Shown: piece after piece, positions 36,178-44,390 of the stretch
Numbering within the stretch: the stretch's first letter is position 1
Layout of the letters: each line of letters starts with the position of its first letter
Position numbers and translations under genes: made by a program
The notes under the pieces: model-generated
What the model saw: only the letters and a program-made list of their open reading frames with translations
Told to the model about the DNA's origin: nothing
Databases searched by the model: none
Assembly: GCA_017464305.1 (NCBI GenBank)
Contig: JAFUDS010000026.1
Location: 160,138-224,137 of the forward strand
Origin: Clostridia bacterium
GTDB lineage: Bacteria > Bacillota > Clostridia > Christensenellales > Aristaeellaceae
DNA: 64,000 nt
Direction of reading: 5' to 3'

Positions 36178-38216
36178 TACTGAATCCGTTTAAACTTTTT
36201 ATCCAGCTCCCGATGGCTGATGGAAACCACCAGAGGCCGGCCATGGGGGCAGGTGGGCGTCACCTTTTTTTCGATCATCTCTTCCACCAGACTGCGCAGG
36301 ATGTCTTCCGTCAGAGGTTCTCCCCCCTTCACCGCATGCTTGCAAGCCTGCTGCAAAATAGCGGCCCGCTTCTTATCTGCTCCGGGAATCCGGCCATTTT
36401 CCAGCTCATCAATGGCCTCATGCAGAAAATCGGCGGATTCCTGCTGGCCCAGGGTAATCGGTACGGAGCGGATCGCAACTTCATTGGCGCTGAAGGGCTC
36501 CACGGTCAGCCCGATTTCCTCCAGCAGATCCCGATATTCCTCCAGGATGGCCATATCCTTCTGGGTCACCGGCACAATGTAGGGCACCAGCATCTCCTGC
36601 CCGGCCCGATCCTCTTCATAGGCTTTCATCATCCGCTCAAACAGCAGCCGCTCATGCACCGCATGCTGATCCACCATCAGCAGATGATCCGCATATTCGA
36701 TCAGAATAAATGTATTGAACACCGCCCCAAAGATTTTCATGGGTTTGGGCAAATCCGCCGGTAAAAAATCCTCCTGAACCACCTGGGCGGCCGAGGCTTC
36801 CGGCGGAACTTCCGCGGTAAAGGCTTCCTGGGAGGATTCATTTCTCCACGGAGATTTCTGTTCTTCTTCGACATGTGAAACAGGTCCGTCGAAGGAGAGC
36901 GTCTTTTGTTTTTCCTGGATTGGTTCCGCTGTTTCCGTAACCGGAGGAACCGCCTTCGGAGGATGCGACAGTTGCAGTGGAGGGAGCGCAGGTTCCGGCT
37001 GAATCGGTTCCTGAGCCGCAGGTTTGAAGGCCTCCTTGCCCTCGATGGGGCGATACACCGGCGTCACCGGGGCTTCCCGGAGCTTGATCGCCGGCACAGA
37101 GGCGCCAACCTCCACCTGGGCGGAAACCGGTAGCTGGGGAATTCCGCTCTGTTTAGGCACCTCAATTTCCGGCAGCTCCGGCGCCTGCTTTTCCTGCAGC
37201 GTCATGGAAACAGGCCGCTGAAAGGCGTCCCGATCCTGCAACGAAGCTTTTACGATGGTATAGACCGCGTCCCGTACCTGTTGATCAAAACGGAATCTGA
37301 CCTCCATCTTGTTGGGATGGACGTTCACGTTCACATTTTCATAGGGCATCTCCAGGTATAGGACACAGATGGGAAATTTCCCAATCATAACCCGCTCCCG
37401 GCATCCGTCCTCCAGCGCGCCGCTGAGCAGGGGGCTGCGCATCATTCGGCCGTTGATAAAGAAGCTCTCCCCACCCCGGTTGTTCCGGGCGTTTTCTCCG
37501 ATGCCCACATAGCCCCGGATCACCACGCCTCCCTGATGCCCTTCCGCTTTCCGCATGGTACGAACCACTTGGCTGCCATAGATGGCCAGAATCGCGGATT
37601 CGATCTTTCCATCCCCGGGGGAATGATAGATCATCTTGCCATTGGAAACGTAGCGAAAGCCCACGTCCGGCCGGCTCAGGATCAACCGGGTCATCAGATC
37701 CGTAATGGCGTTGGTCTCCGTCACGGGCTTCTTTAGGAATCCCTTTCGGACCGGCACATTGAAGAACAGCTCCTTCACCAGGATGCTGGTACCGGGGGCG
37801 CAGGCCGCTTCCGTCATGTCCACGATTTGGCCGCCTTCGTTCTTCACCCGCAGGCCGGTTTCCCGGTCCCGGGTTCGGGTGGTTAAGGTCACTCGGCCCA
37901 CCGCCGCGATGGAGGCCAGCGCCTCTCCCCGGAAGCCCAGGGTGCCGATGGCGTCTAGGTCCGCCTCCGAACGAATCTTACTGGTGGCGTGGCGCTCGAA
38001 GGCCATGCGGATATCGCTCTCATCGATTCCGCTGCCGTCATCCGTCACTCGGAAGGAGGAAATACCGCCCTCCTCAATTTCCACGGTAATCCGCGTCGCC
38101 CCCGCGTCCAGGCTGTTTTCCACCAGCTCCTTGATGGCGGCGGCCGGCCGCTCCACCACCTCTCCGGCGGCGATCTTCCCGATCAGATCCTCGGAGAGCA
38201 TTTTGATCTTTGCCAT
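36177..38216 (-). CDS. mutL: DNA mismatch repair protein MutL
   Basis: GHKL ATPase and endonuclease of mismatch repair. The 679-residue protein has LVENSLDAGATRI, DDGSGI and GFRGEALASIAAVG (ATP lid), then a proline/glutamate-rich linker (about 340-480) and a C-terminal domain with the metal-binding endonuclease motif DQHAVHERLLFERM near 548 and CPHGRPLVVSI near the end. The presence of the DQHA motif predicts nicking activity, as in MutH-less bacteria. It is coupled to mutS by TAATG. Confidence 0.97.
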   Translation of the reverse strand: MAKIKMLSEDLIGKIAAGEVVERPAAAIKELVENSLDAGATRITVEIEEGGISSFRVTDDGSGIDESDIRMAFERHATSKIRSEADLDAIGTLGFRGEALASIAAVGRVTLTTRTRDRETGLRVKNEGGQIVDMTEAACAPGTSILVKELFFNVPVRKGFLKKPVTETNAITDLMTRLILSRPDVGFRYVSNGKMIYHSPGDGKIESAILAIYGSQVVRTMRKAEGHQGGVVIRGYVGIGENARNNRGGESFFINGRMMRSPLLSGALEDGCRERVMIGKFPICVLYLEMPYENVNVNVHPNKMEVRFRFDQQVRDAVYTIVKASLQDRDAFQRPVSMTLQEKQAPELPEIEVPKQSGIPQLPVSAQVEVGASVPAIKLREAPVTPVYRPIEGKEAFKPAAQEPIQPEPALPPLQLSHPPKAVPPVTETAEPIQEKQKTLSFDGPVSHVEEEQKSPWRNESSQEAFTAEVPPEASAAQVVQEDFLPADLPKPMKIFGAVFNTFILIEYADHLLMVDQHAVHERLLFERMMKAYEEDRAGQEMLVPYIVPVTQKDMAILEEYRDLLEEIGLTVEPFSANEVAIRSVPITLGQQESADFLHEAIDELENGRIPGADKKRAAILQQACKHAVKGGEPLTEDILRSLVEEMIEKKVTPTCPHGRPLVVSISHRELDKKFKRIQ

Positions 38217-40813
38217 TATAATTTCCTCGCTTTTTCTCTCAGCAGGAAAAGCTTGTTGATGGCGTCCATGGGCGTCAGCGCCATGACGTCAATTTGCTGC
38301 AATTCGTTGATGATTTCCGTCTTCTGATAATCAAACAGATCCACCTGCTCGTTTTTCCGAGGCGCTTCGTCCTCTCCCAGAATATTCTGGCCAATGGTGT
38401 TCTGATTGATATCGCTAACCTCCAGCCGGGCTTGAATCTCGTGGGCCCGGACGATCACCGGATGAGGTACGCCCGCCAGCCGGGCCACGTGGACGCCGAA
38501 GCTTTTATCCGCGCCGCCCCGAAGAATCTTCCGCAGGAAGATGACATCCTCCCCGTGCTCCTTGACGGAGATACAATAATTCTTGACCCCTTCCAGGTGG
38601 CCCTCCAGCTCGCTAAGCTCATGATAGTGGGTGGCAAACAGGGTCTTTGCGCCGATATTTTCTTTCTTCGCGATGAATTCCACCACCGCCCAGGCGATGG
38701 CCAGTCCATCGAAGGTGCTGGTTCCCCGGCCGATTTCGTCCAGAATGATCAAGCTGAAGGCGGTGGCATTCCGCAGAATATAGGCCGTCTCGCTCATTTC
38801 TACCATGAAGGTGCTCTGCCCGCTGGCCAGATCATCCGAAGCGCCTACTCTGGTAAAGATGCGGTCACATACCGGCAGATGGGCCTCCTGAGCTGGCACA
38901 AAGCTCCCTACCTGGGCCATGAGGCAAATCAACGCCACCTGACGCATATAGGTGCTTTTCCCGGCCATATTGGGACCGGTAATGATCATCATGCGGTTTT
39001 CGTCCAGATCCAGCTCGGTATCATTGGGCACGAATTCGCCGCTGTGCAGGCTGCGCTCCACCACCGGGTGCCGTCCTTCCAGAATTTTCAGGCTGCCGTC
39101 CTCGGTCATCTCCGGCCGCACATAGCGATTTTCCACCGCTACCCGGGCCAGGCTCTGGTAGGCGTCCAGCTTTTTCACCGCGCTGCAGACCCGCTGGATG
39201 CGGCCGATGCTTTCGCTTACCCGGTCTCGCACCTCGTTAAACAGCTGCAGCTCCAGCCGGACTCCCTGCTCCTGGGCCCCAATGATCTTCTGCTCCGTTT
39301 CCTTCAGTTCCGGCGTCATGTACCGCTCCGCGTTGGCCAGCGTCTGTTTGCGGGTATACCGCTCCGGCACCAGGCTGAGATAGCTCTTGGTCACCTCAAT
39401 ATAGTATCCGAAGACGCGATTGTATTGAATTCGCAGGTTCTTAATCCCTGTCTCTTCCCGCTCCTTCTGTTCCATATCCAGAATCCATTGGCGTCCGCTG
39501 GTCTGGGCCTCCCGGTATTCATCCAGCAGGGCGGAATATCCATCCCGGATGATGCCACCCTCCGTAATCACCAGCGGTGCGTCGGGATGGATCGCCCGAT
39601 CCAGCAGCTCCGTCAAATCCTCCAGGGGCTCCAGCTCCTGGCAGATCTTTCGGAGCTCAGCGGTTTGAGCCTCCGTGAGTAAATTCCGAATTCCGGGCAC
39701 CTTTTTTAGGCTGGCGCATAGGGCCAGGCAATCCCGGGCGTTCAGGCTGCGATAAGCTACCTTGCTCAGCAGCCGTTCCATATCGTATACGCCCGTCAGC
39801 TCCTCCTGAATGGAAGCAGTCAGCACGGGATTGTCCGCCAGCTCTCCCACTGCATCATGCCGGGCCAGGATGTCCCCCCGCTGCAGCAGGGGCTGCTCCA
39901 GCCAGCTTTTCAGCATTCGCCCGCCCATGGCGGTAGCCGTCTGATCCAGCAGGCCCAGCAGCGTCCCCTTTTTCCCCTTTCCCCGCAGGCTCTCCGTCAG
40001 CTCCAGATTCCGGCGGGTGTTGGGGTCTAGCATCATGGTGCGTCCGCTTTCAGCGAAGCGCAAGGTTCGCATATGCTCCAGGGAGTTTTTCTGGGTTTCC
40101 CGAAGATATTTCATTAGAGCCCCTGCCGCAGAAACCGCCGACCGATGCTCCTCCAATCCCAGGGGCGTCAGGGAGGAAAGATGAAATTGCTCCATCAGCG
40201 TGGCGCCCGCGTTCTTGGGCTGAAACCAGCTTTCGGAGATCTGGGAGCTGAGGGGAATCTCCAGCCCGGTGGCCTCCCGCAGGCGCAGGGCATCATTGCA
40301 AAGAATTTCGTGGGCGCCGATGCGGCTGATTTCCGCCCGTAGTTCCGCCTCCAGGGGTTCGGACACAAAGAATTCCCCCGTGGAAACATCCGCGAAGGCC
40401 AGTCCAATTTCCTTGCCCTTTACATAGACGCATAGCAGGTAGTTATTGCTCTTTTCCTCCAGCATGGAGCTGTCCGTCACCGTGCCGGCGGTAATAACCC
40501 GCACCACATCCCGTTCCACCAGCCCCTTGGCCAGGGCGGGATCCTCCAGCTGTTCACAGATGGCCACTTTATACCCTTTTTCGATCAGCCGCTCCACATA
40601 GGTGTTCACCGCGTGATAGGGCACGCCGCACATGGGGGCCCGCTCCTCCAACCCGCAGTCCCGTCCCGTCAAGGTCAACTCCAGCTCCCGGGAAGCGGTT
40701 TTCGCGTCCTCAAAAAACAGCTCGTAAAAATCTCCAAGCCGGAACAGCAGCAGGCAATCAACGTATTTTTCATGGATTTGCATATACTGCTGCATCATGG
40801 GTGACAATGCCAT
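38216..40813 (-). CDS. mutS: DNA mismatch repair protein MutS
   Basis: Mismatch-recognition ATPase. The 865-residue protein has the N-terminal mismatch-binding DCLLLFRLGDFYELFFEDA with the F-x-E motif, PMCGVPYHAVNTYVERL, the Walker A loop ITGPNMAGKSTYMRQ near 615, the signature TFMVEMSETAYILRNAT and DEIGRGTSTFDGLAIAWA. The ATG at 40813 is chosen over an upstream in-frame codon because the family begins MALSPMMQQY and GGAAGAG precedes it. It follows ylbF by 60 bases. Confidence 0.97.
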   Translation of the reverse strand: MALSPMMQQYMQIHEKYVDCLLLFRLGDFYELFFEDAKTASRELELTLTGRDCGLEERAPMCGVPYHAVNTYVERLIEKGYKVAICEQLEDPALAKGLVERDVVRVITAGTVTDSSMLEEKSNNYLLCVYVKGKEIGLAFADVSTGEFFVSEPLEAELRAEISRIGAHEILCNDALRLREATGLEIPLSSQISESWFQPKNAGATLMEQFHLSSLTPLGLEEHRSAVSAAGALMKYLRETQKNSLEHMRTLRFAESGRTMMLDPNTRRNLELTESLRGKGKKGTLLGLLDQTATAMGGRMLKSWLEQPLLQRGDILARHDAVGELADNPVLTASIQEELTGVYDMERLLSKVAYRSLNARDCLALCASLKKVPGIRNLLTEAQTAELRKICQELEPLEDLTELLDRAIHPDAPLVITEGGIIRDGYSALLDEYREAQTSGRQWILDMEQKEREETGIKNLRIQYNRVFGYYIEVTKSYLSLVPERYTRKQTLANAERYMTPELKETEQKIIGAQEQGVRLELQLFNEVRDRVSESIGRIQRVCSAVKKLDAYQSLARVAVENRYVRPEMTEDGSLKILEGRHPVVERSLHSGEFVPNDTELDLDENRMMIITGPNMAGKSTYMRQVALICLMAQVGSFVPAQEAHLPVCDRIFTRVGASDDLASGQSTFMVEMSETAYILRNATAFSLIILDEIGRGTSTFDGLAIAWAVVEFIAKKENIGAKTLFATHYHELSELEGHLEGVKNYCISVKEHGEDVIFLRKILRGGADKSFGVHVARLAGVPHPVIVRAHEIQARLEVSDINQNTIGQNILGEDEAPRKNEQVDLFDYQKTEIINELQQIDVMALTPMDAINKLFLLREKARKL

Positions 40814-40873
40814 CTTTTTCTCTTCCTTTTCTAAAAATCCCGCTGGCCTACGGCTGAACACCTGGAAAACTAT

Positions 40874-41278
40874 TTATCCGCAGCCATTGCAGCCGTTGCA
40901 GTTTCCGCCGCAGCCCCCCTGGAAATCATCCTCCCGGATTTCGCCGGTAATCACCAGCCGCAGCACCCGGTTCACGTTATCCATCATGGCGGAAAACTCC
41001 TTTCGGGCCGCCTTCAGCTCCATGACCCGGGGATTGGCGTTCATTTCCTTTTCCGCCTGCACCATCTCCAGGTTGGCGCGCTTCAGCTCCTCCGGGTCCA
41101 TTCCCTTCTCCGTCAGCAAATCCTCCACCCGCTGCCGTTTACGCATCATTTGATTGACCGCTTCCGCCGCCTCCGGATCCTCCTGCATGGCCTCCTCCAG
41201 CGCCTTCATCTTCCGATAGACGTCGCTGGCCACCACTGCATCCGCCAGCTCCTGGGCTTTTTGCATTACCTGTTTCAT
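40874..41278 (-). CDS. YlbF/YmcA family protein with a cysteine-rich tail
   Basis: A 134-residue helical protein of the YlbF family, whose members form an Fe-S-containing complex with YaaT that affects RNase Y-dependent mRNA processing and development in Bacillus. The sequence shows LADAVVASDVYRKMKALEEAMQEDPEA and a second helical pair. The last 14 residues are glycine- and cysteine-rich, with four cysteines spaced CxxxCxxCxxC, a likely cluster site. It lies between miaB and mutS. Confidence 0.85.
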   Translation of the reverse strand: MKQVMQKAQELADAVVASDVYRKMKALEEAMQEDPEAAEAVNQMMRKRQRVEDLLTEKGMDPEELKRANLEMVQAEKEMNANPRVMELKAARKEFSAMMDNVNRVLRLVITGEIREDDFQGGCGGNCNGCNGCG

Positions 41279-41284
41279 ATCGCT

Positions 41285-42694
41285 TTATCCGTTCCTTTCG
41301 ATTCTTTCCGCCACCAGGGTGTTATTTTTGATCCCTGTAATTCTGCAGGGCACGATCTGACCAATATCCGCCATGGAACCAGGCAGTGTGATGGACACGG
41401 CGTGGCGCCCCTTGCCGGAAACCGCCTCCTGGCTCCGCCGACTGAGGCCTTCCACCAACACCTGCTCCTCCTGGCCCACAAATCGCTGCAAGGTTTCCTT
41501 CTGAATTTCATCCTGCAGGGCAATCAGCTGCTGGATGCGCCGGCTGGAAACCTCCTCCGGCACCTGATCCGCCATGGCGGCGGCGCGGGTGCCCACCCGG
41601 GGCGAATAGATAAAGGTGAAGGCGCCGTCGTACTTTACCTCCCTCACCAGGCTCATGGTATCCTCGAATTGGGCTTCCGTCTCCCCTGGGAAACCAACGA
41701 TGATGTCCGTGCTCAGCCCGATTCCGGGAACTGCCTGCCGCAGCTTCCTTACCCGGTCCAAATACTGCTCCCGGGTATAGTGCCGATTCATCCGCTGCAA
41801 GATCTCATCGTTTCCGCTCTGCACCGGCAGATGGAACTGGGGCAAAATGTGGGGACTGCCCGCCATGGTTTCGATCAGCTCGTCGCTCAGATCCTTGGGA
41901 TGGCTGGTCATGAAGCGAATTCGCGGAATGCCCATTTCATCCAGCCTTTTCAACAGCTCGGCAAAGCTCATGGGATGCTCCAATCCCTTGCCGTAGCTGT
42001 TCACGTTCTGCCCCAGCAGCATGATCTCCTTCACGCCGTTGTCCCGCAGGGCTTCTGCTTCCCGCAGGATATCCTCCGGCTGACGGCTGCGCTCACGTCC
42101 CCGAACATAGGGAACGATGCAGAAGGAGCAGAAATTGTCGCACCCGTACATAATGGTCAGATAGGCCGCATCCTGCCGCAACCGCCGCATAGGCAATCCC
42201 TCGGCGATGACGTCATCCTGCGCCACCTGCACCACGCTGCGGTCGCTGTTCAGCGCCGTATACATGAGCTCCGGAAATTGATGCAGATTGGCGGTGCCAA
42301 AGGCCAGGTCGATAAACTTATACTGCTTCAGCACCTTCTCCGCCATGCCCGGCTCCTGAATCATGCATCCGCAAACCGCGATCATCAGGTTGGGATGGGT
42401 TTTCCGGACCTCCTTCAGCCAGGTCACATTTCCTAGGGCCCGGCGTTCGGCGTTTTCCCGCACGCAGCAGGTATTGAACAGCACAAAGTCCGCCTCCTCC
42501 CGCTGAGGCGCTTCCCGCAATCCCATTTCCTCCAGCATCCCCGCGATTTTTTCAGAATCATGGGCGTTCATCTGGCATCCATAGGTCACGACATGATAGG
42601 TTTGCGGCCGCTGGGGCAGCTCCCGAATTTCTCGGATAAACTCCTCCTGCCGCCGGGCTTCCTCTTCCGTAACATGCACTGCAGTCCTTGTCAT
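41285..42694 (-). CDS. miaB: tRNA-2-methylthio-N6-dimethylallyladenosine synthase MiaB
   Basis: Radical-SAM methylthiotransferase modifying i6A37. The 469-residue protein has the N-terminal UPF0004 domain with three cluster cysteines (TYGCQMNAHDSEKIAGML, FNTCCVRENAE, VCGCMIQEPG), the radical-SAM triad in CDNFCSFCIVPYVRGRERSR, and a C-terminal TRAM domain (VGQEEQVLVEGLSRRS). It overlaps the RNase G stop by 4 bases. Confidence 0.97.
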   Translation of the reverse strand: MTRTAVHVTEEEARRQEEFIREIRELPQRPQTYHVVTYGCQMNAHDSEKIAGMLEEMGLREAPQREEADFVLFNTCCVRENAERRALGNVTWLKEVRKTHPNLMIAVCGCMIQEPGMAEKVLKQYKFIDLAFGTANLHQFPELMYTALNSDRSVVQVAQDDVIAEGLPMRRLRQDAAYLTIMYGCDNFCSFCIVPYVRGRERSRQPEDILREAEALRDNGVKEIMLLGQNVNSYGKGLEHPMSFAELLKRLDEMGIPRIRFMTSHPKDLSDELIETMAGSPHILPQFHLPVQSGNDEILQRMNRHYTREQYLDRVRKLRQAVPGIGLSTDIIVGFPGETEAQFEDTMSLVREVKYDGAFTFIYSPRVGTRAAAMADQVPEEVSSRRIQQLIALQDEIQKETLQRFVGQEEQVLVEGLSRRSQEAVSGKGRHAVSITLPGSMADIGQIVPCRITGIKNNTLVAERIERNG

Positions 42695-43701
42695 ATGGTC
42701 CTTGCCCTCTTTCGTGTCATTTCCATCAATCCCAGGCTGGTGTAGCCATGGATCACCGTTTTCACCCGATCCTGCCCAAAGGCATCCTTCAACGTCTGTT
42801 GAACCAGAACTCGGTCTGTTTCCTCGCCCATATCGATAAAATCAATGATCAGAACCCCCGACAAATTCCGGACTCTGGTCTGAATCATAATCTCCTGGCA
42901 GGCTTCCAGATTTGTCCGCAGGGTTGTGGCCCGATGATCCCCGGCGCCGGCATCGGAAGCGCTGTTCACATCAATAACCGTCATGGCTTCACATCGATCG
43001 ATCACGATGTTCCCCCCATGGGGCAGCTGAACCCGCCGGTTTTCGCTTTCCTTCCGCTGACGGACCAGATCTGGCGGCAGCGCCTCCTCCTGTCGGATCC
43101 GTGCAATCCCCCGGGGCCTATAGTCCCGCAGCAGTTCGTCCGCCACCGTCAGGGGCGTAATTTCTCCAGCCTGAATCTCCTGCCACTGAAGAAGCAGGGT
43201 CTCCAGCTCCCGATGCAGGGCGTCCAGCTCTTGATGGACCGCGGCCTCCCGCATCACCAACCCAAACCGCTGCCCCGCCAGCTCCTGTCCCAAGGCCAGC
43301 AGCTTGGCTCGTGCTTCCGGATCCTCGATACGGGCGCTGACGCCGATATGCCGATTCCGGGGCATCAGAATTAAATAGCTACCTGCCAGGCTCAAATCCC
43401 GGGAAAGGTAGGCGCCCTTTTCCCCGATTTCTTCCTTCCGAATCTGAACCAGCACCTTTTCGCCAGACCGGAGGGGCCCCTCCGTAAAGCTACGGCTGTT
43501 TTCCCGCAGGGGCAGGAACCCATCCCTTTTTCGCCCGATATCCACGAAGGCTGCCTCCAGGGCGGGCATCATCCGATTCACCTTGCCCCATAGAATCTGG
43601 CCGGTTTGATCCTCCGCTCGAAGGGGGATATATTCCACCAGCCGCCCATCCTCCGCCACGGCGCAAAACGCACTGTGCAGATAAATCTCTCTCATAGTCA
43701 T
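42691..43701 (-). CDS. rng: Rne/Rng family ribonuclease (short RNase G)
   Basis: Predicted endoribonuclease. The 336-residue protein has the S1-like start (GKVNRMMPALEAAFVDIGRKRDGFLPL), KVLVQIRKEEIGEKGAYLSRDLSL, and the DNase I-like catalytic region with MTVIDVNSASD and GVLIIDFIDMGEE carrying the catalytic aspartates. It stops at LGLMEMTRKRARTI, exactly where other family members continue into the CPxC zinc-link and small domain. It lies upstream of miaB in a typical clostridial cluster, next to the DUF2344 and radical SAM genes. Confidence 0.88.
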   Translation of the reverse strand: MTMREIYLHSAFCAVAEDGRLVEYIPLRAEDQTGQILWGKVNRMMPALEAAFVDIGRKRDGFLPLRENSRSFTEGPLRSGEKVLVQIRKEEIGEKGAYLSRDLSLAGSYLILMPRNRHIGVSARIEDPEARAKLLALGQELAGQRFGLVMREAAVHQELDALHRELETLLLQWQEIQAGEITPLTVADELLRDYRPRGIARIRQEEALPPDLVRQRKESENRRVQLPHGGNIVIDRCEAMTVIDVNSASDAGAGDHRATTLRTNLEACQEIMIQTRVRNLSGVLIIDFIDMGEETDRVLVQQTLKDAFGQDRVKTVIHGYTSLGLMEMTRKRARTI

Positions 43702-43709
43702 GGACTTTT

Positions 43710-44390
43710 TTACAGCTCTTCCAGGGGAATCAGCTCCCCGGGCTGCCGTTCTCCCAGCAGCTGGGTCCGAATCACCAGCGTACGAACCTCTTCCTCCTCT
43801 GGCAAACCAGCCGCCCGCTTCAGCCCTTCGATGATCATCGCCGGCTTGCAGCTTTCCCGCTCCGTCAACATCAGGGTCGCAAATATTTTCTGTCCTTCTC
43901 CCCGCAGGGCATAGATCAGCGGCTTCATATTCACATCCTTGATGCCGGATTTCGTCTTCCGGGGAACCTGAATCTCCTCCTGCGCCATCATTTTATCAAT
44001 GGCTGGAATCAGCTGCTCTGCCTGCACTTCCTCCCGCAGGATAATCTCGTACATTCCCGCCTTTAGGCTGGCCATCAGGGCTGGATGCTTATCCTCCACC
44101 CCCCGGGCCGAGCTCAGCTGCATCTCCGGCGGCATGGCTGCGTTCATCCGGGACAGGAATTCCTGCTCTGTCACCTGCTCTGCCATCTTCACGTCCATGA
44201 TTTCCCGCTTTCCGGCCGCGCCGGTGCTTAGGGCAGAAGCAAAGGTCACCAGAATGTGAGGATTAAAGCCATTGGAATAGGCCACAGGCAGTCCGCTACG
44301 GCGCAGCCCCCGCTGCACGGCCCGCTGGATGTCCAGATGCCCAATATGGCGCACCCGCTCATTTTTTTCAAAAACGCCCAGCATCCGCAT
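43710..44390 (-). CDS. TIGR03936 family (DUF2344) radical SAM-associated protein
   Basis: A 226-residue protein that begins VFEKNERVRHIGHLDIQRAVQRGLRRSGLPVAYSNGFNPH (split over the first 45 residues), the family hallmark. In many Firmicutes it is encoded straight after the TIGR03960 radical SAM gene or fused to it, as with the TGATG junction here. It is thought to assist that enzyme in an RNA modification, but the reaction is not established. The start at 44390 has GAGG upstream; a second ATG lies two codons later. Confidence 0.88.
   Translation of the reverse strand: MRMLGVFEKNERVRHIGHLDIQRAVQRGLRRSGLPVAYSNGFNPHILVTFASALSTGAAGKREIMDVKMAEQVTEQEFLSRMNAAMPPEMQLSSARGVEDKHPALMASLKAGMYEIILREEVQAEQLIPAIDKMMAQEEIQVPRKTKSGIKDVNMKPLIYALRGEGQKIFATLMLTERESCKPAMIIEGLKRAAGLPEEEEVRTLVIRTQLLGERQPGELIPLEEL

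Noticed and set aside
38294-39682. A long plus-strand open frame opposite mutS
   Set aside because: It is a mirror of the GC-rich mutS coding strand, with no start signal and no recognisable domain.
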